From Spiroplasma endosymbiont of Polydrusus cervinus (GTDB lineage: Bacteria; Bacillota_I; Bacilli_A; Mycoplasmatales; Mycoplasmataceae): a DNA stretch of 64,000 bases. The position numbers were made by a program, and so were the translations under genes. The stretch is taken from contig NZ_OZ026469.1 of the NCBI RefSeq assembly GCF_964019755.1, forward strand, positions 248,001-312,000, in the 5' to 3' direction. The notes beneath the pieces are model-generated. The model saw only the letters and a program-made list of their open reading frames with translations, was not told the DNA's origin and did not search any database. Shown here piece by piece: positions 20,592-30,612 of this stretch. The number at the start of each line of letters is the position of its first letter. Within the stretch, counting starts at the first letter, position 1.

Positions 20592-20725
20592 GTATACTGT
20601 AAAACTAAATCATAAAAAGTTAATAAAATTATAACAAATTAAAAATAAAAAACAATAATCACAAAAAATATTAAATTAAAAATATTTTTTGTGATTATTA
20701 TTTTTTATTTTTAATTTGTTATAAT
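20592..20725. repeat. palindromic GTATAC repeat, right arm truncated by IS30
   Basis: Starts GTATACTGTAAAACTAAATC next to the lgt ribosome binding site. The left arm, the centre and most of the right arm are present; the right arm stops at ATAATT where IS30 copy 2 begins. The left arm read on the minus strand contains TTGTTT-N16-TATAAT pointing at lgt. Confidence 0.7.
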
Positions 20726-22010
20726 TGGCATTGTGTAGATACAAGCTCCAAATTTGTATCTCTTGTTAAATTAATAATAACATTATTTAAAATAAATGCA
20801 ACTATTTTTTTAAAAAATAAATTATTTTTAAATTGTTATTATTTTGAACATATTTTGACACACTAAAAAATAATTTATTAAATTTAATTAATAAAAATTT
20901 ACTTAATATTTTTTAAAAACATTGCTTTTGCAGTTACTAATTTTAAACATGGTCGAAGTTTATCATTTATAATATTAACTACCCAATCTATTTCTTATTG
21001 CGTAACATTATTAAAATCTGTTCATTTGGGAAACCAATGTCTAAGTTCAGAGTTCATATATTCAATTAATGGTTTTTGTTGTGGTTTACCCGGATCACAA
21101 AAATAAACTTGTGTTTCAGCAAATATTTCCATTTCTCTCCACTTACTAAATTCTTTTCCTCTATCAGTTATTATTCCTTTAATTTTACCAATTAAATTAT
21201 TGTTTATAACAATATCTTTAAATTTTTCTACAACTTTATTAGCAGTATTATTTTTTAATTTGATTACAAAGTAATTTTTACTTGATTGTTCTACTAAAAC
21301 TAAATTATTAGATTGATGATCTTTATCAACTACAGTATCCATTTCAAATAAACCAACATTATATTTTTTATTTTCAATATCTCATATTGATTTAAAATTA
21401 TTTAATTTACCACGATTATCAGGCTTTCCTTTCGTTTTATATTTCTTACCATGATGTCGTAAATTTTGTTTATTTAAACCTAATAATTTTAAATTAATTC
21501 ATTTATAAAAAGTTTTAACACAAGCAGGAAATTTAGCACCAAATTTTATAAAATAACGATGAATAATTTATGTTGGTGAATCATGAAGAATATTAAATCG
21601 TAAATTTAATCATTCTTTCTGTTCTTCTGTAAATTCGGGTAGTTTTTTAATACATTTTTCCGCTTTTGTTTATAATCTTTTTGTGCTTTATAAGGGGTAT
21701 AATCTTCTATATTTTTAAATCGCTTAATCTCTCTTTTAATAGTATTAATATCTCTTCCAGTTTGTCTTGCTATTTCAGATAAATTAATTGTGCCGTTTTT
21801 CTTTTTACAACTATCAGATAATAATAAATCCTTAAACAAATCTCGCTCATCAAATTTTACATGTGTATATTTTTTCATATCTTTGTATCTCCAATCTTTT
21901 TATTTAAATTTATTTATACACTATTTTTTTAAAAAGATATTGACAAAAATTTTAAGAATTATATAATTAAATTGTAACAAGTAACAAATTTGTATCTCTA
22001 TTACTTGTAT
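20726..22010 (-). mobile_element. IS30-type element, family 1, copy 2
   Basis: Left end GGCATTGTGTAGATACAAGC inserted in the palindromic repeat; the right border is approximate. As in copy 1, the far side leads into the leader of the small terminase gene, so IS and phage segment seem to have been copied together. Confidence 0.6.
20899..21878 (-). pseudogene. IS30-family transposase (family 1, copy 2)
   Basis: ATG at 21878. Inactivated by a 1-nt loss in an A run near 21655 and by TAA (Gln in copy 1) near 21568. The catalytic half (MDTVVDKDHQS, ITDRGKEF, IEYMNSELRHW) remains open. The lesions differ from those of copy 1. Confidence 0.8.
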
Positions 22011-22175
22011 TACAAAATAAAGGAGTAAAGTAATTTACTTTTTTTATTTTGATGTAAAATGTAAGTAATAAAAAAAGAACCATTGTGGTTCTTTTATACA
22101 TTTCTATAACTTACTCTTTTATTTAATCATATTCATTAAATAATAGCAATTTTAATATGCAAAAAGGAGTAAAAA

Positions 22176-22529
22176 ATGAAAGAATTTAATCCAAAAACAG
22201 CAAATTTACGAACATTTGAGCGTAAAATAGAGCAGTTTTGACGTGATAAATTACCTAATATTCCCTATACTTTAAATGATTTAACCAATAAATTCAACCT
22301 TTCTAACAGATGAAGATATGAAACTTACAAGAGCGAGAAGATAGCACCTTTACTTGAAAGACAAGTTGATAAAATAGAAAATGAACTTATTAAACAAATG
22401 GTTAAAACGCCAGAAGGTACTAGGTTATATTGACAGCGTGCATTTAATCATAAGTATTCACTGCAAGAAAAAGAACTTGAAAAAGAATTAAACTTAAATA
22501 GTCAACAACCAATAATAGTTAATTTATAA
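22176..22529 (+). CDS. phage terminase small subunit-like protein (copy B)
   Basis: ATG at 22176 after AAAGGAG; 117 aa (MKEFNPKTANLRTFERKIEQ). Basic helices and a helix-turn-helix-like LTNKFNLSNRW, with a Glu/Lys-rich coiled C-terminus (YSLQEKELEKELNL) that may oligomerise. Its position 37 nt before terL supports a DNA-recognition subunit of the packaging motor. Upstream, 22074-22096, is a hairpin AAAGAACCA/TGGTTCTTT. Confidence 0.55.
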
Positions 22530-22566
22530 ACTGATATTAGAGATATTAAAAAAGAAAGTGATAATA

Positions 22567-24029
22567 ATGCTTAATAATTTTACTTATTTGTTAGAAACTC
22601 CTTATTGGTTATTACAAAATAGTAGTATTGGCAATAAATATCCATTTGTTAAGAAATATGAATTAGTAAATGAAATTAATCAAATTGGGACACGATATAG
22701 TGGTAAGACTATATCAAATATTAAAATGTTTGGTGAATTATTAAAAATTAGTTTATTAATTAAAGAACCAATTTGTATAATTGCTAGTATGTATTGAAGT
22801 AAAGATTTAAAAGATAGTGTCTTTCAAAATATATGAAATATGTTAGATGAAAATCATATACCTTATACTATTAATTTATCAAATTTTACTTTTACTTTAT
22901 CAAATGGTAGCAAAATATATTGCAAAGGTTTACATTCGCCAAGCCGGAAAGAAAAATTAAAAGCATTTGCCGATTTGAATAAATATAAATTAGTTATTGA
23001 TTGAAGAGAAGAATGTGACCAATTTCAAGAAAAAGATTTAAGTGATTTAGAGTTTGCTATTCATGGTTATAAAGAAAAAATAACAATTAATACATGTAAT
23101 CTCGAAAGTTTAAAAAGATATATTGTTGGTTATTGTAATGAATTAATGCTTTTTAATGAAGAAATAATGCGTAGTAAATATGAACAAATTAAATATATTG
23201 AAAAATGAAGTATGAAAATTATTATTCATTATTCTAGTTGAAGATTAAATTATGAATTACCACAAAATAAAGTTAATGAACAATTAAGATTAGAACAATT
23301 AGATATCGAACGATCAAGAGTATGGAGTTGAGGACTACCTGGTAATACTAGTGGGTCAATCTCTTTGCGAGATATATTGATATTATGCAAGCAACAGATA
23401 TTATTCAACCAACGAAATTATTAGGTGGTGTTGATATTGCTAATGTCACTAGTCCAAAAGGACATACCACTGCTGCTAGTTTTTGATTATATAATTCATT
23501 TGATAAAAAATCATATAAAGTAGCAGAATATACTCATTCAAATTCTACACAGCAATTTAAAACTGAATTAGAACAAGTAAAAGATATTTTAGAGTTTTAT
23601 AGCAATCAATTAAATCAATACTTTAATTTAATACAACAAGGAATATCAATTAATGTTCATGATAGTGCTTATTCAACATTGCAAAGTTTAAATCTAGAGA
23701 AATATAATTATACTTTTGGTCAATATATGACATTTAAACCAGCACAAAAACAGAAATTTAAAATAAGACATCGTATTGAGGCATTTACAATGTTAATAAA
23801 TACAAACCAATTAAAATGATTATGAGAAAAATGTCCTGTAAGTAAAACACAATATGAATTAATTCAATGAGAAGATAAGTCAGATGCCAGAGAAGAACGA
23901 ATGTTAGATTTATATGATGATATATTTAATAGTGATTTTTATGCTTTACATTTTGAATTAGTTAATATGGTTAAACATAATAGTTCAGCAGATTATAAAT
24001 TATGACAGCAAAGGGAGTGAATAACTTAA
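22567..24029 (+). pseudogene. phage terminase large subunit (copy B, frameshifted)
   Basis: ATG at 22567 (MLNNFTYLLETPY); an upstream GTG at 22558 is less likely. The ATPase half has P-loop GTRYSGKT and Walker B-like LVIDWREECDQF. The nuclease half starts GGVDIANVTSPKGHTT. A 2-nt duplication (CTCT for CT) near 23362 shifts the frame, giving a stop about 17 codons later. Downstream the frame is open to TAA at 24027. Restored length is about 487 aa, normal for TerL. Confidence 0.75.
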
Positions 24030-24307
24030 TGAAAAAAGATATTTATGTAATCCATGATGAGCGTGTAATAAATGCAAAAAGACCTTATATGTCTGTTTGT
24101 GGACAGGTTAAAAAAAGACTTTGTCAAGAATTAAAAAAAGATAATATCGCAATATGTAAATTAAATTTATATAACGAATATATTAAAAAATATCAAAAAA
24201 TTAAAGTATGTGTACAAGTTTTAGCAAATGAACCAAATTTATTAACAGTAAATATTATTAATTATGCACTTATCTTAAAATTAAAGGAGCAAAATAACCG
24301 TGAATAA
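24029..24307 (+). CDS. phage protein between terminase and portal, 92 aa (copy B)
   Basis: Same gene as 7677-7955 with one substitution (LANEP for LENEP). Start overlaps the terL stop as TAATG and follows AGGGAG; the end overlaps the portal start by 8 nt. Lys-rich, with two Cys-containing segments (CGQVKKRLCQ, AICKLN). Unknown function; conservation and tight coupling suggest an essential packaging or head role. Confidence 0.6.
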   Translation: MKKDIYVIHDERVINAKRPYMSVCGQVKKRLCQELKKDNIAICKLNLYNEYIKKYQKIKVCVQVLANEPNLLTVNIINYALILKLKEQNNRE

Positions 24308-25694
24308 TACTTTCCCTAGTTTACCAAACTTAAATGATATTAATAGTGTTTTAAAATTTTATAATTATGATTGAACAATTAATTTAGCAAATATTATTGC
24401 TCGCCATCAAATTCTATTAATAAATGGTAAAGATATTTTATTTAAGTCTCATCGTAAAGACATTTTAGAAAAATTAAATTGATGATATGAAACTTATAAA
24501 ATAAAAGAGAAATTAGATAAAAATGAATTAACAACAAGTTTAATGGGTAAAACTATTTTTGGTTTATTAGAAACTAGTGATGGAAATATTGATTTATGAA
24601 TTAACCCTTTTAACTTTACATCTCGTGTAAGTAAAATAAACGAAATTGAACAAGGTGCTGATATTTGATTAAATTATTACCAATCAGACAGTGGATTTAT
24701 TTTAAATTTAATTTGTACCAAAGATAAAATAGTTATTAAAGGTTGGCCAAAAAATAACGAAATAGTTGTTGGACAAAGCAAAACACAAATTGAAGATAAT
24801 GTTAGACCTGTATTAATACAAGAATTTAAAAACAAATTAGGTATTGTACCTTTTTGAGAAATGATTAATGAGCCCAATCCATTATTCTTATCAACATCAA
24901 CTACTTTAAATCCATGACCCACAATGGCAAATTGTTATAAATTACAATTTGATTTAGAAGATAGTTTTAATATTAAATCAAAAGAAAGATGAGCAAATCG
25001 TACGCACTGATATGGAATATTAGACGATGATTTAATGACTGCCTATAACAAAGGTAATAAAAAAGTATTACAAGATGCTTTTGATGATATTTTTATTCAA
25101 TCAGGTCAATCAGCTGTAGATGGTCAATTATCACAATCTTTACAAGTAGTACAAGGGACACCAACCTTAGAAACATATACTGAAGACCAAAAAGCAATTA
25201 TTGAGCAAGTATATTTAGCCTGCCATTTTTCTAGTCCATTTGGTGATAAATCAGATAATGACCAGAATAAAACACAATCATTATTAACTAAAACAAAAGA
25301 CTTAGAAAAACAAGCATATTTACAAGCATATCGTAAGCAATATTATACTAAAGTTTTTGATACTGTTTTAAAATATTATGGTTTATGAGATGGCACAACA
25401 GGTGAACGTCCTTATGGATTTGATTTTATTAGTGCTAGTTTAGTTGACCAAATGCGACAAAATGAATTAATTACTGCTAGATTAGATAATGGCACAATGG
25501 AACCAATAAGAGCCATAACTGAATATGATAATATTGATGAATTAGAAGCATCAAAATATTATGAAAAAATAGAAGAATGACAAGATAAATTACAAACAAA
25601 AGAAATCGAACATAATAATAAATTAATGGAATATGATGAAACTGGTAATAATCAAAATGCCTTACAAGGTAGAACAGAAATAAAGGAGAATTAA
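24300..25694 (+). CDS. phage portal protein (copy B, intact)
   Basis: GTG at 24300 after AAAGGAG; 464 aa, continuous with UGA=Trp. The order terS-terL-unknown-portal, the size and a long helical C-terminal region (TPTLETYTEDQKAIIEQVYL ... LLTKTKDLEKQAYLQAYRKQ) fit a portal that forms the DNA entry ring at the capsid vertex. It is the only phage structural gene larger than the scaffold that is undamaged here. Confidence 0.65.
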
Positions 25695-25697
25695 AAA

Positions 25698-25796
25698 ATG
25701 AGTAGAATTAACCCAGGAGTTATGGAAGAATTAAGAAGACAAGCCCACGATACTTTAATAGATATCAGAGAAAACATAAAAGATAACAGACACTTG
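25698..25796 (+). pseudogene. phage virion protein, N-terminal stub (copy B)
   Basis: Begins MSRINPGVMEELRRQAHDTL with GGAG and ends after 33 codons at the IS3 insertion. Fuller versions are at 9344-10340 and 36044-37372. Confidence 0.65.
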
Positions 25797-25834
25797 TAGA
25801 CTGCACCCCGTTTAGTAAGTATTAATAAAAAGGT

Positions 25835-26713
25835 TTACAAACTTTCATTTATTATATATTTTTCTTTTTGGTTTGAATATCATTTATTTCATTTTTTAAC
25901 ATCATTAATATATTCATTATGAGATTTATAATTTTTATTATGGATTGTTCCTTTTTTAAGTAATGAATGAAAACTCTCAATAATAATGTTGTCTGCACAA
26001 TGATAATTTTTACCCATTGAAATTATAATTTTGTTATCTAAATATTTACTATTGTAATCTTTAGATGTATATTGATATCCGTGATCTGAATGAATTATTG
26101 TTTTATTTAAATCTTTTTTTATTTTTTTAATTTTATTAATTGCATCATTTAAATTATCAATTACAAGTTTGTTATTATTAAATTTTGATCATTTTACATC
26201 AATAATTTCTTTAGTATATCCATCAAGTATTGTTGATTGATAATGTTTTTTACCATTTCAAATTAAATAAGTTACATCAGTAAATAAAATTGAAAATCTT
26301 TCTTTAATATCATTAAAATTACGATTTACTAAATCAGGATATTTAATTATATTTTTATTTCTATTTTGTTTTATTAATATTTTTCTACGCATACGCTTTA
26401 CATATTCAGCTTGAATATTATTTTCTTTCATAATTCGCAATACTTTCTTAGCATTATAAACAATGCCATAATCTTCTTTTAAATATTTGGTAATTCGACG
26501 ATAACCAAATTGTTTTAAATTTTCTTCATAGACTTTTACAATATTTTTTAATGATTCGCTATCCTTACCATTACTTGAATAATTTTTATATTTATCTCAA
26601 TAACTACGCTTTAAATCTGTTATATCAAGTAATAAATTTAGTGGATATTTATTAATGTTTTCTTTGATAAAAGATACAATTTTTCTTTTATTTAATTGTA
26701 AAAGTCATGAAGC
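25835..26713 (-). CDS. IS3-type transposase OrfB (copy 3)
   Basis: -1 frame integrase with the DDE set intact and 293 codons open with UGA=Trp. Confidence 0.85.
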
Positions 26714-26955
26714 TTTTTTAGTAATTCATACCTAACTTTGTAATAGTTTAAATCTCTTTTTTCAAATGATTCTTTTGGACCTTTATTGGTGTTTAAAATT
26801 CCTTTCTTAAAATTTTCATACCATGAAGCAACAGTTTTTTTATTAATTTGATATTTTTTTGCAATAAAACTTATACTATTATTTTTAACCTCTTGTACTA
26901 TCATTTTTCGAAAATATGCTGTATATTTATTAAATTTTTGTCCTTTTCTTGCCAT
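26692..26955 (-). CDS. IS3-type transposase OrfA (copy 3)
   Basis: ATG at 26955, identical in protein sequence to copy 1 (MARKGQKFNKYTAYF...). HTH for end binding; the slippery A-AAA-AAG is kept. Confidence 0.85.
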   Translation of the reverse strand: MARKGQKFNKYTAYFRKMIVQEVKNNSISFIAKKYQINKKTVASWYENFKKGILNTNKGPKESFEKRDLNYYKVRYELLKKLHDFYN

Positions 26956-27025
26956 ATAAAAATGCACCTCCTTTAAAGTTTAGCAAAGACTTTTTTTCTT
27001 TACTTACTCTTTTGGGTGCAGTCTA

Positions 27026-27161
27026 CTATTATAATAAATTTAGAATGATTTTTTCAATCTTTATTTTTAACCTCTTGTTTATCTAATAAGATATTTTTTT
27101 CAAAAACAGCAATAGCAGTAGTACTGGTTTCAGATGGGTCAATACCTATTTTTATTCCCAT
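27026..27161 (-). pseudogene. RuvC/RNase H-fold phage protein, N-terminal fragment
   Basis: ATG at 27161 with GAGGAATG. Starts MGIKIGIDPSETSTTAIAVF, the beta-strand plus D-P-S/G turn seen at the start of RuvC-like nucleases, where the Asp binds metal. Cut by IS copy 3 after about 45 codons. RuvC-like Holliday junction resolvase is a plausible reading; other RNase H-fold proteins are possible. Confidence 0.45.
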
Positions 27162-27306
27162 CTTGCTCATTCCTCATTGTTATTATTAACTGTTGGTACT
27201 AAATTTGATATATCATCTTCTTTAACTATATTATCGTTTGTGTCCGCTATTTCTGTATAAGATGGGATATTTTTATTATATTATTTGATAAGGGCTCATT
27301 GCTCAT
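27152..27306 (-). pseudogene. small acidic phage protein (frameshifted)
   Basis: ATG at 27306 overlaps the end of the RecT-like gene (TAAATG). After MSNEPLSNN the frame shifts in an AT run, then reads IPSYTEIADTNDNIVKEDD to TAA at 27152, overlapping the next gene start. Acidic, about 51 codons; function unknown. Confidence 0.35.
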
Positions 27307-28018
27307 TTACCCCTGATTTTTGGCGACAGTAATATCATTAAAAGGTATGTAATCAAAATTACCATCTTCTTTAATTTCTTTTTCATCTAAATCAATGTCA
27401 GTAAATATCTATACTTAATTCTTGTGCTAATTTACGATATAATTTTGCTTCAACCATTTCTTTTGGTCATTTATTTCAAGGCGAATATTCACTATTTCCA
27501 CTTGGACTACTATTTTTTAAATGGTCAATATCTGCTTTTTTTAATAAAATACCTTGATAATTTCCATTAATATCTTTTGCAAAAGCATAAGGACCAATAA
27601 TTTCATTATAATCACTAGTATTTGCATTAAAATTAATCTCATGAATTTTGGGGCAAGAATTTATAGTATCCCATTCAAATTTTTCATCTTTAAATATAAT
27701 AGATTTTCGTGGACTGTATCCTGCTTCTTCAATTCTTTTACAATAAATTTTACTATCAATAATAGTAGTTAATTTATTTTTAAATGGAATAATATTAAAA
27801 TCTTTTCCAAAAATTAAACCTTTATTACTTAATTTAATAATTCCTAAGGCTGTAATTTTGGCATTATCTGCATTATTAATTAATTGTAAATAACTTTGTC
27901 CATTTTTCATTTTTAATTCTTCAAGTGCTAAAATATTTTCTTTTAAATATTTCTCATTAACTTTTAATTCATATTTAATAATTGCACCTTTAATATATTG
28001 TTGTAATTCATTTGTCAT
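27307..28018 (-). pseudogene. RecT-family single-strand annealing protein (frameshifted)
   Basis: ATG at 28018 with AAAGGAGAAAAAT. The first 180 residues are open and read like RecT: GQSYLQLINNADNAKITALG (central strands), then SEYSPWNKWPKEMVEAKLYR, the WxxxPxEMxxKxxxRxL region of that family. An extra T near 27409 then shifts the frame; correction gives TDIDLDEKEIKED and a stop at 27307, 236 aa in all. It would anneal single strands during phage recombination or replication. Confidence 0.6.
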
Positions 28019-28019
28019 T

Positions 28020-28799
28020 TTATTTTTCTCCTTTATTTATTTTGAATTTAATTCCATTAACTCCAATAGTATTAATATCTTTATTACTATCTCATTGTTC
28101 TTTAATTTCGTTTTTAACAACTTGTTCATCGATAATTAAATAATTTTTAATAAGATTAATAAGCCCTAACTTATCGGTATTTTGTAAAAAATCATCATTA
28201 ACACCTAAAATCTCAATATCTTTAACTAATATTTTTTCTTTACGAAATTTACCAATATTTTTTTCTAATTCCCTATCTATTTTTGCTACATCTTTCATAG
28301 CACGAACAACTTATTCATCTTCAATTTGGTCCATGTCTAACCCCATATCAGACGTTAAGTTATTAGCATATTCAACCCTACTTTCTTGTTCTTGTTTTTT
28401 AGTTTGAATAAACTGTTGTTGTTTTAAATATTGAACTTGTATTAGGATATTTTTAATTTCAATTTTATTATTTTGAAGTATTTTTTCTAAATTAATAATA
28501 TTAACTCTAATTCGATTTAATTCATCTTTAAAATCTTTTATTAATTCTAATGGTTCTCTAAAAACAAAATCAATTTTACTAATAGCACTGGGTATATCTT
28601 TTAAATGTATATCTTGATAACCATTTAATGTATAATGATTAAGGTGACGATAGATAAACTCTGTTAATTCTTGACCATGATTATCAATTCAATTTTTAAT
28701 TGGTAATGCTTTTAAACTTAATTTTTTAAAATCATTACCTTTTAAATAAAATGGATAAGTAATATTTTTAATTTGATTATTTAATGTTAAATCTGCCAT
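28020..28799 (-). pseudogene. phage early protein upstream of RecT (nonsense mutation)
   Basis: ATG at 28799 with AGAGGA (MADLTLNNQIKNITYPFYLK) to TAA at 28020; 260 codons with one internal TAA at 28311-28313. The middle is coiled coil (LNRIRVNIINLEKILQNN, YLKQQQFIQTKKQEQE). The downstream piece from 28298 (MKDVAKIDRELEKNIGKFRK) could be re-initiated. Position before recT suggests a partner nuclease or a DUF-type early protein; no catalytic motif is recognisable. Confidence 0.5.
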
Positions 28800-28801
28800 T
28801 A

Positions 28802-28948
28802 TTAAATTTCCTCTAATTGCATTTCTTCAATTAAATTATCAATATCTTCATAAGCACTTTCTTCTGAATGACATTCTTCTAATGCTATATTAAATAAATC
28901 TTCTTCTGTATAAACATAACCATCTTCATTTTTTCACATATTATTCAT
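28802..28948 (-). CDS. small acidic phage protein, 48 aa
   Basis: ATG at 28948 with GAGGTG inside the end of the previous gene; product MNNMWKNEDGYVYTEEDLFN... is strongly acidic (EECHSEESAYEDIDNLIEE). It overlaps the upstream gene by 8 nt and ends 2 nt before the next start, so it is part of a coupled early operon. Function unknown; acidic mimic or adaptor roles are only guesses. Confidence 0.55.
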
Positions 28949-29231
28949 AATTTATCACCTCGTAATCTGCTTCTTCATCTTCTAAATAATCATCTATTAA
29001 ACCTTTAACTTCATCAATTTCATATCATTTTAAATTTAAGTCAAAATCTGTTGACAATAAAATATTACCTACATATCTTTCTTCATTACCAAATTTAAGA
29101 TATAAATTTAATTCTCAACTCATATCATAATCACTATCAATTTGTGCATAAATAATATCTTTATTACTAATTTTTAATGCTTTATTATTAATTCATTTTT
29201 CATTTAAGTAATCACTAATACAATATGACAT
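28941..29231 (-). CDS. hypothetical phage protein, 96 aa
   Basis: ATG at 29231 with AGGAGG. The product starts MSYCISDYLNEKWINNKALK and is acidic with predicted beta strands (WELNLYLKFGNEERYVGNIL) and a C-terminal LEDEEADYEV. Intact. No known family recognised. Confidence 0.55.
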
Positions 29232-29244
29232 TTTCTTATTCCTC

Positions 29245-29370
29245 CTAATTCTTTTTATTGTTTAATGCTCAATGTTCATCAGTAATATCATCAAGTGATA
29301 CAAGGTAACTTTTAAGCATTATTTTATTTAATTTATTAATTATGTATTTATTTAACTTTTTCTTTTTCAT
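29245..29370 (-). CDS. small basic protein, 41 aa
   Basis: ATG at 29370 with AAGGGA. MKKKKLNKYIINKLNKIML is a basic helix, followed by SLDDITDEHWALNN with one UGA Trp. First gene of the minus-strand early operon; a structured leader lies just upstream. Function unknown. Confidence 0.45.
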
Positions 29371-29423
29371 ATATATCCCTTCGTTAAATTATTTTATTAA
29401 TTTTTTTAATTCTCTTTTTTTAA

Positions 29424-29464
29424 CTCGCTGGCACCCACTCCCAAGTGAAAAGTACCAAAGCGAG
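29424..29464 (-). promoter_or_regulatory. three-tier stem-loop in the leader of the early operon
   Basis: Minus strand: CTCGCT pairs with AGCGAG, inside it GGTAC with GTGCC, and inside that CACT with AGTG around a TGGG loop. It lies 54 nt upstream of the ATG at 29370 and is not followed by a T run, so it is a regulatory or protein-binding leader rather than a terminator. Confidence 0.45.
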
Positions 29465-29506
29465 AATTAGTTATATAATTAAGGTATTTATCTATTTATT
29501 TATTTC

Positions 29507-29542
29507 ACCGCCCGCTTCACTTTGAGGGTGAGCGGTTGCGGT
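29507..29542. promoter_or_regulatory. GC-rich hairpin
   Basis: ACCGC with GCGGT outside and CCGCT-CAC with GTGAGCGG inside, loop TTTGAGG. Very stable for this genome. Purpose unknown. Confidence 0.4.
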
Positions 29543-29939
29543 ATATTATTCAATAATCGACAGTTGTTTTTTATTGTTTACACCAGATAATTCTCTCTCT
29601 TCATCCGCACCATTTCAGGTCAAAACGTTCAGTTTTTAAAATAAATTCACTAGCACCTTGAAGAGCCTAGTGCTGCCTTTGTGGTTTGTTTTAAACCGCT
29701 GCCACTTCTAAGAAGTAATATCTATCGCAAATTTATTTATAAAGTGATCATCTCAATATTTATTGTCGTTTGATGTTGACCTTGCACTTATCACGACTAT
29801 CGCTTAGTTCTAATAAACCAGCGCCGATTTACATATTTCCTCATACACTATTTCAGTACTTGCCTCGGCTGGCTGTGGAAAATGAATTATTTAATCCATT
29901 TAGTACTTAATTATTAATTAATAACCGTTCCACACTACA

Positions 29940-30179
29940 TTAAGTTGTTTTATAAAATTTAAGTTTAAAAGAACCAGTTTTATCATCAAAGATAATTTTT
30001 GAATTTTCTAAGCATTTATAAAACCGCTTTTGTTTTTTATCTTTTGTTCGATTTAATAAATCTTTATGTTTTTCACAAGTTCATAAAACTCTATTTGATA
30101 CAAATTCTTCGGTAATGAACGATATTGTTTTATAGCAGTTATCAATATCGCAAATTTTTTGTTGCTTATTAATTGCCAT
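29940..30179 (-). CDS. hypothetical protein, 79 aa
   Basis: ATG at 30179 with AAGGAG (MAINKQQKICDIDNCYKTIS). Two Cys in CDIDNC and one in WTCEKHKDLL could bind metal with the His, hinting at a small zinc-ribbon. Basic C-terminus (KTGSFKLKFYKTT). Probably phage or plasmid derived; function not known. Confidence 0.5.
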
Positions 30180-30235
30180 TACTTACTCCTTCCTTTATTA
30201 ATTTTTTTATTTATTAGCAAATTAATTAACTAAAG

Positions 30236-30391
30236 CAGAGAAAGGACAACACCTTAAAATAGGAGAAAAACAGTTACACTTTGTAAAGATTTCTAAGATT
30301 TTTAATAAATGTCTAACACAAATTAAATACGGTAACAAAAATTGTGATAAAAAGTTTCTATTTTAAAATTTAAGATGCTGTCCTTTCTCTG
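30236..30391. repeat. 156-bp inverted-repeat element (MITE-like)
   Basis: Ends CAGAGAAAGGACAACACCTTAA and, inverted, CAGAGAAAGGACAGCATCTTAA: 20 of 22 bases match. No reading frame inside. It could be a miniature transposable element or a paired binding site; no second copy is seen in the window. The rest of 30180-30612 holds IS scraps. Confidence 0.5.
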
Positions 30392-30451
30392 AATCAATTA
30401 ATAATTTTTGTTTTATAAATAAAAAACAATTCTTTTTATTTAACAAGAGTT

Positions 30452-30600
30452 GTTTTTTGGAGCTTCATCGTACATGATGCCATTTTATTAAGTTTTTATG
30501 ATTTAGTTTTACAGTATACAGGATTTAACATTGAATATTTACGACATTGTTTTTTATTTTTATCATGTATTTTTTGTGCTTTTGTAGCATTACAATTTAC
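30452..30600. mobile_element. mosaic of IS scraps
   Basis: In order: an IS30 family-1-like end (GGAGCTTCATCGTACATGAT), the right tip of the palindromic repeat ending at 30519 (TTTTACAGTATAC), and a 70-bp piece of the IS30 family-2 transposase identical in reading to 37885-37950. Confidence 0.5.
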
Positions 30601-30612
30601 ACAACCGATTAT

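Larger units (their letters stand above)
25797..27025 (-). mobile_element. IS3-type insertion sequence, copy 3 (1229 bp)
   Basis: Same ends and length as the other copies. The two flanks belong to different phage modules (virion protein on the left, an RNase H-fold gene on the right) with no target duplication, so this copy marks a recombination or deletion joint. Confidence 0.85.
29371..29939 (-). other. GC-richer, structured, apparently non-coding region
   Basis: About 570 bp, clearly richer in G+C than its surroundings, with no reading frame longer than about 30 codons that has a start and ribosome binding site. It holds two strong stem structures (29424-29464 and 29507-29542), a GGTTT-N4-AAACC hairpin near 29681-29697 and paired GTGCT/AGCAC segments near 29650-29672. 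Read on the minus strand it leads into the early operon. It could be a phage leader RNA, a replication origin or a decayed gene. Confidence 0.4.
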
